From positions 1 through 39,165 of the forward strand of contig JAUHYE010000022.1 of assembly GCA_030426395.1 (NCBI GenBank): a stretch of 39,165 nucleotides of DNA. Reading direction: 5' to 3'. Positions 23,477-30,756 of this stretch are shown piece after piece; positions within the stretch are counted from its first letter, which is position 1; every line of letters begins with the position of its first letter. The notes beneath the pieces are model-generated. The model did not search any database, was not told the origin of the DNA, and was given only the letters and a program-made list of their open reading frames with translations. Source of the stretch: Phycisphaerae bacterium (GTDB lineage Bacteria > Planctomycetota > Phycisphaerae > Phycisphaerales > UBA1924). Both the position numbers and the translations under genes were made by a program.

Positions 23477-25084
23477 CTATGCCGGGCTGATGCCTCTATA
23501 GAGTTGCTGCACGCGCTCGCTCTGGCGCTTGCGGACGCCCTCGAGCACCAGCCTGGGCACCCGCCAGGCCTGCTGCTGGGCGGTCACGTTCGAGCAATGC
23601 TCGCTGAGGCACTGGTAGAGGAACTTGAACGCGTCGCGGGGCTGGTGCATCTGGTCGAGGGCGTCGACCAGGTCGCGTTCGGTCACGTCCTCGGCGAAGA
23701 GGTCGACGAGGGTGATGGGCTTGGCGCCGGGTTCGAGGCAGGCCTTGAGGCGCGCGTCACACAGGTCGTAGAGCATCGCGCCGGTCCAGCTCAGGCGGTC
23801 GACGAGGTTCTGCTTGTCCAATCGAGCCTCCTGGAAGAAGGCGCTGGACTCGCGGTAGAGGGCGTGGCGCAGCTCGATGGGCAGCAGCATCTTGACGCCC
23901 ACGCCGTCCATCTGGAGGAACTTGTTATTGAGCAAGGGCCAGATGATGGCGCGCATGGCCTCGGGGTTGCCGCTGATGAGGCTCGGCTCGTCGACGCGGT
24001 CGATGACGATGAGCAGGCCGCGATAGCCCAGGGGCGCGAGGACCCGGCGAAGCCGGTCGAGCATGGCGTAGCGGGTGTCGTCGGCGTCGGTGGTTGGCAG
24101 GCTGCCTGGGGAGGCGAGGGCCGGCTCGAGCTGCGCGAAGCTGTGGGCGTACGAGGTATCGGTGCGCGAGCTGACGCGGACCTGCTTGCGGACCTTGCGG
24201 CCCAGGCGGTGCGTGGCCATGCGGTCGAGGACGAGCCGCTTCACGCCCGCGGCCGCCCACACCACCGCGCCGGCGGCGACGAGCACCCACCAGACGACGT
24301 CTGGAAGCCCGCCCAGTTGCCACCACCCGATGAGTGCGGCCAACGGCAATATCCACCCGGCGAAGAGCGCCGCGTCCCACGCCAGCCGGCCGCCGCCGAG
24401 TGGCAGCTTCAGGGCGCGGCGCAGGCGGCCAGTGCGCACCTCGGCGCTGTCGGGGCGGTCGTAGACCGATTGCAGGAGCAGCAGGTCTCGCCGCGCGCCG
24501 CCGTCGAGCTTGCGCAGGGCCTTCTTGTTCGACTCGCCGAGTTCGATGGCGTTCGGCGGCGTGGGCTCTTCGAGCAGCGCGTCGACGAGGCGCGGCACGG
24601 CCCACAGCAGCATCGCGTCGATGTGGTCGACCAGGCGGAAGTGCTTCAAGCTCTCCGATGCCGTGGCCTGCCCGCTGCGTGGCTCACTGAACCCGCTGCG
24701 CTCGTGGAAGCGGTCGAGCACGGCGTTGAGGTCGTCGTGGGCGATCATCAGCACGCGCTCGGCCGGGTTCCTTCCGTTGTGCCGGCGCGCACGGGCCTCG
24801 ATCTGCAAGCGCAGGGCCGTCTTGCCGCTGCCCTTCTCGCCGAAGACGATCGAGGTGCTGGGCCGCGCCAGGTCGCCGACGATCTTCTCGAAGTCGCTGT
24901 GGCGGGCGTCGCCGAGGGGCTTGGCCGGGCCGGGCGTCTCGGCCTGATCGCGCACGGCCTGGGCGGGCGATGCGCCCTCGGGCTCGCGCGAGAGCCGGGC
25001 GAAGACCGCGTCGTCGCGGGCCTCCTCGCCTCGGAAGGGGTTCTCGGCGATGCTCCAATGCTCGAAGAACTGGCCGAGGTTCAT
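23477..25084 (-). CDS. Membrane-inserted P-loop ATPase (KAP/ExeA-like)
   Basis: A 535-residue protein. The N-terminal WSIAENPFRGEEARDDAVFA resembles the entry of ExeA/GspA-type AAA ATPases. Walker A is GEKGSGKT (82-89) and Walker B is LLIVIDRVDEP (357-367). Two membrane helices (about 237-256 and 263-281) sit between them inside the ATPase domain, the arrangement seen in KAP-family NTPases. The C-terminal third is helical with NLVDRLSWTGAMLYDLCD and RLVLEGVRKRQSERVQQL. KAP NTPases organise membrane complexes and some occur in defence loci, but no defence partner is adjacent. It appears to be a single-gene unit; a weak GGGAG stretch lies upstream of the ATG at 25084. Confidence 0.82.
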   Translation of the reverse strand: MNLGQFFEHWSIAENPFRGEEARDDAVFARLSREPEGASPAQAVRDQAETPGPAKPLGDARHSDFEKIVGDLARPSTSIVFGEKGSGKTALRLQIEARARRHNGRNPAERVLMIAHDDLNAVLDRFHERSGFSEPRSGQATASESLKHFRLVDHIDAMLLWAVPRLVDALLEEPTPPNAIELGESNKKALRKLDGGARRDLLLLQSVYDRPDSAEVRTGRLRRALKLPLGGGRLAWDAALFAGWILPLAALIGWWQLGGLPDVVWWVLVAAGAVVWAAAGVKRLVLDRMATHRLGRKVRKQVRVSSRTDTSYAHSFAQLEPALASPGSLPTTDADDTRYAMLDRLRRVLAPLGYRGLLIVIDRVDEPSLISGNPEAMRAIIWPLLNNKFLQMDGVGVKMLLPIELRHALYRESSAFFQEARLDKQNLVDRLSWTGAMLYDLCDARLKACLEPGAKPITLVDLFAEDVTERDLVDALDQMHQPRDAFKFLYQCLSEHCSNVTAQQQAWRVPRLVLEGVRKRQSERVQQLYRGISPA

Positions 25085-25210
25085 GGCTTCACGGGCTCCC
25101 GCCGGGGTCGAGGTGCGCTCGGGAGAGGTTAGTGGGGGGGCGTTGGGGCGTCCAGTAGGCTCGGCTTGGTCCAGTTTGGCTTGGCTGCGCTGGGAAGAGG
25201 AGAACCCGCG

Positions 25211-25250
25211 TCAATAGAAAGCGGCGGACGGGCCCGTGCCCATCCGCCGC
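25211..25250 (-). terminator. Intrinsic terminator of the Fn3-like gene
   Basis: A 13-bp stem with one mismatch, GCGGCGGATGGGC / GCCCGTCCGCCGC on the minus strand, with a 4-nt loop. It is followed by TTTCTATT and lies 26 nt past the stop at 25277. Confidence 0.75.
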
Positions 25251-25276
25251 GAAGCGAATCGAGTTGAGTCTCCGGA

Positions 25277-26056
25277 TCAGCCCGCCTTGTCCTTGCCCTT
25301 GGCCGTCTGGGCGTCCTTGAGGGCCTGGGCGTCCTCGATGGTCAGGGTTTCGCCACCCTCGGGGTCACTGGTCGCGGCGCTCTGGGCCGCCTGGGGCGTC
25401 TCCTGGTTCCCGCTGCCGAAGTAGAAGGGCGCCGGGAAGCTCCACTGGCCGACGATGCCGGTGGTCAGGATGGTGCGCACGCGGTAGTTGATCTGGGCCA
25501 GGCCGGTGGGCACGTTCGAGTCGACGTATTCCTTGTCGCCGATGGTGCCCAGCGACTGCCACGCGCCGGGCAACTCGCCCACGGGCACGAGCTGGCGCTG
25601 CACCTCGAAGACCGCGCCGCCGGCCTTGGACGCCGCGAACGTGAACACGACGTCGCCGCTGGTGGTGGTGTCGGTGCTCAGGTTTGTCGGGATGGGCGCC
25701 TCGCTGCGGGGCGTGCCCGAGCGCGGCGGGTCGATCTGGGCCCGGGCGTAGACGTCCGGGTCCCCGGTGGTCTTGGCGTAGCCGTCGATGAGCTCGATGT
25801 CGCCGCCCACCATGGCGCGGGCCAGGGCGAGCGCCGTGTCCTTCTCGACGCGGGCGGCCTTCTTGAGCGACTTCAGGTCCTTGAGCTGCTGGTACTTTTC
25901 TTCCAGGGTGGCCGAAAGACCGGCCACGGCGGCGATTTGCGCGGCCGACAAACCGATATCGGGCGGGGTGCCCTGGTTGCCCTGCCAGATGGTCACATGA
26001 TCCTTGAGCCACGGCACGAACTCGGCCTCGGAGCGAGGCACTCTTTCATACGTCAT
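25277..26056 (-). CDS. Helical plus fibronectin-III-like protein, unknown
   Basis: A 259-residue protein without a signal peptide. The N-terminal part (EFVPWLKDHVTIWQGNQGTP, then PDIGLSAAQIAAVAGL) leads into a helical segment of about 60 residues with KKAARVEKDTALALARAMVG. An Fn3-like beta domain (about 130-215) follows, with VVFTFAASKAGGAVFEVQRQ, KEYVDSNVP and INYRVRTILTTGIVGQWSFP. The tail is charged and contains TIEDAQALKDAQTAKGKDKAG-like repeats. The same order is found at 9842-10501, suggesting a small family with a cytoplasmic assembly or binding role. The start at 26056 follows GAGGGGAT; an in-frame ATG 54 nt upstream is less likely. Confidence 0.78.
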   Translation of the reverse strand: MTYERVPRSEAEFVPWLKDHVTIWQGNQGTPPDIGLSAAQIAAVAGLSATLEEKYQQLKDLKSLKKAARVEKDTALALARAMVGGDIELIDGYAKTTGDPDVYARAQIDPPRSGTPRSEAPIPTNLSTDTTTSGDVVFTFAASKAGGAVFEVQRQLVPVGELPGAWQSLGTIGDKEYVDSNVPTGLAQINYRVRTILTTGIVGQWSFPAPFYFGSGNQETPQAAQSAATSDPEGGETLTIEDAQALKDAQTAKGKDKAG

Positions 26057-26358
26057 AACCGAATCCCCTCGGCCCGCTGCGGGCCGCGTTGAACACCGGG
26101 CCGATCCCACGTGCCGGCCATGATCCGGTCATCGGCGGCTGCGGATTGCGAAATGAGCGTTCGATGGAAGGTTCGGCGAAAATCGGAAGGATCGGGTCCG
26201 GTTGTGCGGGCTGGGGAAGGGATGGGCCGCTGGCGGGGCATGAGAGGGGCATGAGGAGGGTGGTCGCAGAGCGTGATGGGACGGTGGGGCTCGATTGGGC
26301 ATGAGACAGGGCCCGCGTTGGCGGGCCCTGTGGAGGGTGGTCAGGATATCAAGACGGC
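26057..26358. other. Intergenic region with terminator
   Basis: The 302 nt between two minus-strand genes. It holds the hairpin at 26307-26330 and, to its left, the upstream region of the Fn3-like gene. Short open frames here have implausible composition and no start signals. Nothing else is recognised. Confidence 0.5.
26307..26330 (-). terminator. Perfect hairpin after the large secreted dockerin gene
   Basis: CAGGGCCCGC, a 4-nt loop, then GCGGGCCCTG: a 10-bp perfect stem located 29 nt past the stop of the gene at 26359-28404. The following minus-strand sequence (TCTCAT) is only weakly U-rich, so termination may be partial. Confidence 0.6.
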
Positions 26359-28404
26359 TCAACGCCGCGTGTAGCCCCGGTACGCGTCGGTAAAGAGCAT
26401 CGCGTCGGTCGCGTCGACCACGCCGTTGCCGTCGATGTCCACGCGGCGGGCCCGGCGGTCGAACATGGGCGTGAACTCGAGCATGTCGTATTCGTCGACC
26501 TCGTTGTCGTCGTTGAGGTCGAGCATGTTGGTGGTCTGGAAGCAGTTGGGGCCGATCGAGTTGGAGTAGGCCTGATGGAAGAGCCAGACATCGCGTTCTT
26601 CGGTGTCATCGGGCAGGGGCTGGCCGGGGTCATGCACGAGTGTGTGCGTCGACCAATACGCGCACTGGTTGATCGGATCGGCCTGCGCATCGGCGAAGAG
26701 CGCCCACGCCGGGAAGTTGGCGTCGGGAACATAGGGAAGTTCGGGTCCCCCGCGCACAAGAATGTTCGTGGTGCTGACGACATCCGAGTACGTACTATTC
26801 AGCCGAACACGCCTGATCTGGGGCCAGCCGGTCGAGGTGCCATCGGAGTAGGTGAACTCAATGAATGCCAGCCCCTGGCGGTTTACAACGATCACAGGAT
26901 GGTAAGCTTGGCCGCTGGTGGCGATGCGGCCCATTGCCTCGATCTCCTCGGACTGCACGGTGTACGTCGCAATGCTCGGCTCCCACGTCGTCGCCGGTGC
27001 GGGGGTGTCGTGGAAGTTGGCCATGTCCGGGTCGATCACGTACCACTGCACCACCCACTGGTCCTGGGGGATCACGTCCTCTTCGTCTACCTCAACGTCG
27101 CGCACTGCGTGGACGGCAAAGATCCGAAAATCGCCATTCACGTCCTTGGCCAGCACGGCCGACTGGAACGCCACGCTCCCGGCCAGGGGACGCCAGCCCG
27201 CGGTGTCCGGCGTCTCGGGAAGAAACTGGTCGAATTGGCTATAGATCGGCTGCACGAACCACAGCTCTTCGGGCAGATCCATGTCCTCGAAGTCCAGGGG
27301 CGCGGACGTGCCGCTCACGCTTTGCTGCAGTGTCCATTCTTCGCCGGCCTCTGCACTGTCGTCGTAGAAGAGCCCCTTGAGCCGCACGTGCTTGTGCAGG
27401 TGCTCGGCGGTCGTCCGATCTGGAACGCTGATGAAAAAGCTTGCGTTGTCGACCTGCTCGTAGGGCGCCTGCACTGCGTAGGCGAAGTCGGATGGATCGG
27501 CAGCGCGCAGCGAGTCAGCAGGGTCTGGTGTCGTGTTCAAGCGGATGATCGTGATGTCGCCCGGGTCCGGCCGATCGCCGTCGAGGATCGACTTCGTCCC
27601 CCCGTCGTGCTGGAATGGGATGATGTACATGAATTGCTCGTGCGGGAAGAAGCGGTCGTACGGCAGGTCGCTCCCGCTGTCGCACGAAATCTGCGGGCGG
27701 TTGGGCGTCACGATGGCCGCGCCCGTTAGTCCGTCGGGCTCGCCAGGGAGGTTGTGGAAGGCCATAGTGATGCCGCGAACTGTCTGGCCTGGCGGCTGAT
27801 GCAAAGAGATCTCGTTTCGGTACGGGGCGTAGCCGCTCGCGTTCAGGTCCAGGACGGCACCGGACTTGGTCGGCAAACTCCCATCGCCCGTGTAGTAGTG
27901 CCAATAGTCGTCGTCCAACGAGTCCAGAGGGTCAGATGGGTCTGGAAAACCTGACGGGTCGCGGTTCAAGGCCAGGTGCAACTTCGCCACCGGGCCGCAC
28001 TCGGCCAGATACGACGAATTGCCCTCGGTCTCGGTGTAGAGCATCCACAGGCGATCGTTGATGGGGTCGTAGGTCGCCCGCGGCTCGAAGAGCGTGTTGA
28101 AGAAGGACGGATGGGCCGGGTGCAGGGTCCTCACGAAGGGGAAGGGTGGCGAGCCAAGTGGCGTGTACGAGCGGAAGTCCTCGACGGCCAGAGTCGTGCG
28201 GTTGTAAAGGGCGATACGGCGGTTGGCCGTGACGATAGTGGCCAGCGAACTGGTCGCCACGCCGGGGGCGGTCTCCGTGATGCCGTAGCCGGCCCCGCCG
28301 GGCTCGTCGTTGTCTTGTGTGAAGACCTTATTCTGGCTCTGCGCGACCGCCAGCCCGGCCGCGCCCAGCAGGGCCGCGACCGCGATACAACCTCGAAAAT
28401 CCAT
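26359..28404 (-). CDS. Large secreted protein with C-terminal dockerin-like module
   Basis: A 681-residue exported protein. The start at 28404 (MDFRGCIAVAALLG) follows AGGAGAA; the signal peptide ends near residue 22 (LAVAQ). The body is a long beta-rich region with repeated strand and Asp-rich loop patterns (ITETAPGVATSSLATIV, NDRLWMLYTETEGNSS, YHPVIVVNRQGLAFIEFTY), consistent with a propeller or beta-sandwich array. It has few cysteines, one of them in SISCDSG-like context. The last 55 residues carry two Ca-binding loops (DLNDDNEVDEYDMLEF and DIDGNGVVDATDAMLF) of classic dockerin or EF-hand type. Unlike the GC-type proteins here, it ends TRR with no terminal Cys, so its fate may differ. Divergent from another dockerin gene. 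Confidence 0.82.
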   Translation of the reverse strand: MDFRGCIAVAALLGAAGLAVAQSQNKVFTQDNDEPGGAGYGITETAPGVATSSLATIVTANRRIALYNRTTLAVEDFRSYTPLGSPPFPFVRTLHPAHPSFFNTLFEPRATYDPINDRLWMLYTETEGNSSYLAECGPVAKLHLALNRDPSGFPDPSDPLDSLDDDYWHYYTGDGSLPTKSGAVLDLNASGYAPYRNEISLHQPPGQTVRGITMAFHNLPGEPDGLTGAAIVTPNRPQISCDSGSDLPYDRFFPHEQFMYIIPFQHDGGTKSILDGDRPDPGDITIIRLNTTPDPADSLRAADPSDFAYAVQAPYEQVDNASFFISVPDRTTAEHLHKHVRLKGLFYDDSAEAGEEWTLQQSVSGTSAPLDFEDMDLPEELWFVQPIYSQFDQFLPETPDTAGWRPLAGSVAFQSAVLAKDVNGDFRIFAVHAVRDVEVDEEDVIPQDQWVVQWYVIDPDMANFHDTPAPATTWEPSIATYTVQSEEIEAMGRIATSGQAYHPVIVVNRQGLAFIEFTYSDGTSTGWPQIRRVRLNSTYSDVVSTTNILVRGGPELPYVPDANFPAWALFADAQADPINQCAYWSTHTLVHDPGQPLPDDTEERDVWLFHQAYSNSIGPNCFQTTNMLDLNDDNEVDEYDMLEFTPMFDRRARRVDIDGNGVVDATDAMLFTDAYRGYTRR

Positions 28405-28527
28405 GGCTCGTTCTCCTATAGATGGGTCCATGTCGATCCGCACCCAATGTACAGGAAAGCTGGGGGGGCAGTCAAGACAATCTGGGATATCTGGTGAATA
28501 TATTTTCGCTGCTTTCTCAGATTCCTC

Positions 28528-28556
28528 TTGCGTCGCGACCCGGTTTGCGTCAAAAT
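28528..28556 (+). promoter_or_regulatory. Promoter of the propeller dockerin gene, leaderless type
   Basis: TTGCGT (28528-28533), a 17-nt spacer, then CAAAAT (28551-28556), 6 nt before the ATG at 28563. No Shine-Dalgarno sequence. AT-rich DNA lies just upstream (near 28497-28507). Confidence 0.5.
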
Positions 28557-28562
28557 GGTTGC

Positions 28563-29978
28563 ATGAGTATCCCTAAGTCACTCCTCGCCGCCCTGCTCCT
28601 CGCCCCGTTTGCCCACCTGACAATGGCCCAGGGCGACCCCTGCGAAACACAGTTCATCCCGGGTTTCGTGGGGCTCAGTGCCCAGTTCGCCGGAGACATC
28701 GACATCGATGGCGACCACCTGCTCTTTAGCGACTACACCGCGTACACCCTCTGTTCCACGCCGGACCCCTTCGAATGCTCGGCTGGGGCCGTGTTCGCGT
28801 ATCGCTGGATCGAAGGCCGGTGGGCGCACGTCCAGACCATCGTCCCGCCGGATCTGGCCTATTACGAGGGCTTCGGGGCCGGCGTGCACGTGGAGGGCGA
28901 CACGATGATGGTCTCAACAAGGAAGGACGGCGGACGGATCGACATGTACGCTTACGACCAAGGACTTGGGCAATGGATCGAGAACGATCGCATCTACCCC
29001 CCCCCCGCCAGCTACGAGTACATCTTCGGGGGCGAACTGGCCTTCGACACCGGGCTGGCGATCGTGTTCGAGACCAACGTGGTCGCAGGCCAGCCGCCGC
29101 TGCTGCACCGCTACGTGCTGGGCGACGAGGGCTGGGAGTACCGCGATACGTTCGAGGGGCCGACCAGTCCGGTGGGCAACTACGGCAAAAACATCAGGAT
29201 GAACGAGGAGTGGATCATCGTCAGTGCCAGCGCGGACCGAACGCACGCCGTTAATCACGGCTCGGTATACGTGTACCGCCGCAACCCCGACGACACGTTC
29301 GAGTTCTTCCAGAAGCTGCTTCCACCCGAGGTGGAAGCGGGCGGCGCGATCCCGAGCGGGTTGTGGTTCGGAACATATGTCGGCTTCGATGGGCGCACGC
29401 TTGCCATCTCGGCACCGGGAACGAGCCGTGACTTTGATAATCAGGGCGTCGTCTACACCTACGAGTTCGATGGCCAGGCTTGGACGCTTCGCCAGGTGCT
29501 GACCCACAGCATGGCCGGCGAGCTCCATGCCGATACCTTCGGTTTCGGCCTGAGCGTCGAGGGCGACACGCTGGTGGCGGCGATGGGCCGCACGTTCAGC
29601 CGCGTCGCGTTCGTCTTCCGCCGCGGCGTGGACGGCGTGTGGCGCGAGGTGGCCGTGGTGCGACCGACGCACCCCGAGGCCAGCGCCTTCGGCTTCAAGA
29701 GCGTGGTCGAGGGCGATCGCATCGTGATCGGGGCTCCCGAGCAATACGCGCCCGCTCCGAGCTACACACGGTACGGCGCGGCCTACGCGTACGACGTAAG
29801 CTGCCTGGTCTGCCCCCCCGACCTCGACGCCGACGGCTTGCTGACCATCTTCGACTTCCTGACCTTCATGAACCTCTTCCAGGACGGCGACGCCCAAGCC
29901 GATTTCGACGGCGACGGCGAGTTGACACTCTTCGACTTCCTCGCTTATCAGACGGCGTTCGACGCGGGGTGCGAGTAG
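28563..29978 (+). CDS. Secreted propeller-like GC-type dockerin protein
   Basis: A 471-residue exported protein. The signal peptide covers about residues 1-22 (ending LTMAQ). The main domain (about 25-410) has six or more blade-like repeats of the form VxGDTMMVSTR, YxYDQGLGQWIE, FDGRTLAISAPG, VEGDTLVAAMG and VEGDRIVIGAPE. Strands such as GSVYVYRR, GVVYTYEFDGQAW and GAAYAYDV lie between them, a pattern typical of FG-GAP-like or integrin-type propellers. The last 57 residues are a GC-type dockerin (DLDADGLLTIFDFLTFMN, then DFDGDGELTLFDFLAYQT), opened by Cys and closed by Gly-Cys-Glu. Probably an extracellular or surface-anchored binding protein. The start at 28563 is supported by the promoter 6 nt upstream and by the signal peptide. 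Confidence 0.87.
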   Translation: MSIPKSLLAALLLAPFAHLTMAQGDPCETQFIPGFVGLSAQFAGDIDIDGDHLLFSDYTAYTLCSTPDPFECSAGAVFAYRWIEGRWAHVQTIVPPDLAYYEGFGAGVHVEGDTMMVSTRKDGGRIDMYAYDQGLGQWIENDRIYPPPASYEYIFGGELAFDTGLAIVFETNVVAGQPPLLHRYVLGDEGWEYRDTFEGPTSPVGNYGKNIRMNEEWIIVSASADRTHAVNHGSVYVYRRNPDDTFEFFQKLLPPEVEAGGAIPSGLWFGTYVGFDGRTLAISAPGTSRDFDNQGVVYTYEFDGQAWTLRQVLTHSMAGELHADTFGFGLSVEGDTLVAAMGRTFSRVAFVFRRGVDGVWREVAVVRPTHPEASAFGFKSVVEGDRIVIGAPEQYAPAPSYTRYGAAYAYDVSCLVCPPDLDADGLLTIFDFLTFMNLFQDGDAQADFDGDGELTLFDFLAYQTAFDAGCE

Positions 29979-30132
29979 CTTCGCTTGCTCGGGCGGAGCC
30001 CTCGGCGGCGCGAGTTGGTAGGAGCGGGAGGGCTGGAAGGGTGAAGGTCCGGTAGGGTGCGAAGGAAGGGGTGCGCGCCGTTCCCGGACGGTCCGGATAT
30101 CAAAAACCGCCCTGAGAGGCCGGAGCGAACGA

Positions 30133-30480
30133 TGCGCTCGGCGCAGCGGTTGTCTGCGGCGGCGCAGCGCTCTCCTGCGCCGCCGCAGCGGAAGTTTGTC
30201 GATCCACAAACAGTCGCTGCGCTACCACAAACATCCGCTGCGCCGGCGCAGAACTCCGCTGCGCCGCCGCAGGGATTCGCTGCGCCAGCGCAGGAGTCCG
30301 CTGCGCCGGCGCAGGGGTTCGCTGCGCCGCCGCAGGGGTCGCTGCGCCAGCGCAGCGGTTCGCTGCGCCGCCGCAGGAGTCCGCTGCGCCGGCGCAGCGA
30401 AAGTTTGTGAGAGCGCAGCGTTCTCCTGTCGATCCACAAACTTCCGCTGCGCTCACGCGGAACCGTCCTGCGCGGCCCCG
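30133..30480. repeat. Array of about seventeen palindromic units at 21-bp period
   Basis: Units begin at 30133, 30155, 30176, 30197, 30218, 30239, 30260, 30281, 30302, 30323, 30343, 30364, 30385, 30406, 30427, 30448 and 30469; all but two spacings are exactly 21 bp (one 22, one 20). Most units carry a TGCGCC-N-GCGCA-like imperfect palindrome followed by a variable spacer often ending TCCGC or TTCGC. Two units (30197, 30427) have TTTGT...ACAAA arms around CGATCC instead. Two more mix the halves: 30218 has TGCGC left and ACAAA right, 30406 has TTTGT left and GCGCA right. The array fills much of the 778-nt gap (29979-30756) between convergent genes. Open frames across it are low-complexity heptad repeats and are not credible proteins. 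Confidence 0.92.
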
Positions 30481-30500
30481 GGCTCGCGCGGGCGATGGGG

Positions 30501-30735
30501 AAAGCCCGGCAGGGGTGGCGCGGGCGATCGAGATTCTCGGACGCTCGTCTCCGCGACACTCGCGTCTCTTAGTAAGGAAGAAAGCCCGGGCTCGCGCCCG
30601 GGCCTCGTTGGGGTCAGCGTTCACGAGAGTGAAAGCCCAGGCTCGCGCCAGGGCCTCGTTCCTACGAGGCCAACGCACGGCCGGAGAAAGCCCAGGCTCG
30701 GGCGCCAGGGCCTCGTTCTGACGAGGCCAACTCAC
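30501..30735. repeat. Degenerate hairpin repeats, three copies and a fragment
   Basis: AAAGCCC(A/G)GGCTCG units begin at 30581, 30632 and 30687, with a partial copy at 30501. Each reads AAAGCCC.GGC, a short loop, GCC.GGGCCTCGTT, forming a GC-rich stem. In the last two copies a second hairpin, CCTCGT..ACGAGG, follows directly. They may be terminators for the two converging genes or a REP-like intergenic repeat. Confidence 0.75.
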
Positions 30736-30756
30736 CGCCGGAGGCGGTGACTAAGG

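Noticed and set aside
23477-25084. Reading the P-loop ATPase as part of a phage-defence system
   Set aside because: KAP-type proteins occur in some defence loci, but no nuclease, toxin or other effector gene is adjacent, so there is no support here.
26089-26304. Small plus-strand frame of 71 codons in the gap before the Fn3-like gene
   Set aside because: Gly/Arg/Cys composition without hydrophobic pattern, no Shine-Dalgarno sequence or box, on the opposite strand to all neighbours.
30133-30480. CRISPR array
   Set aside because: Units are only 21 bp including spacer, cores are not identical, and no cas genes are present.
30057-30750. Open frames on both strands across the 21-bp array, giving heptad-repeat peptides
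   Set aside because: A 21-bp repeat is seven codons, so every open frame yields a heptad repeat. Three frames are open, none has a start signal or normal composition, and the DNA palindromes are the conserved part.
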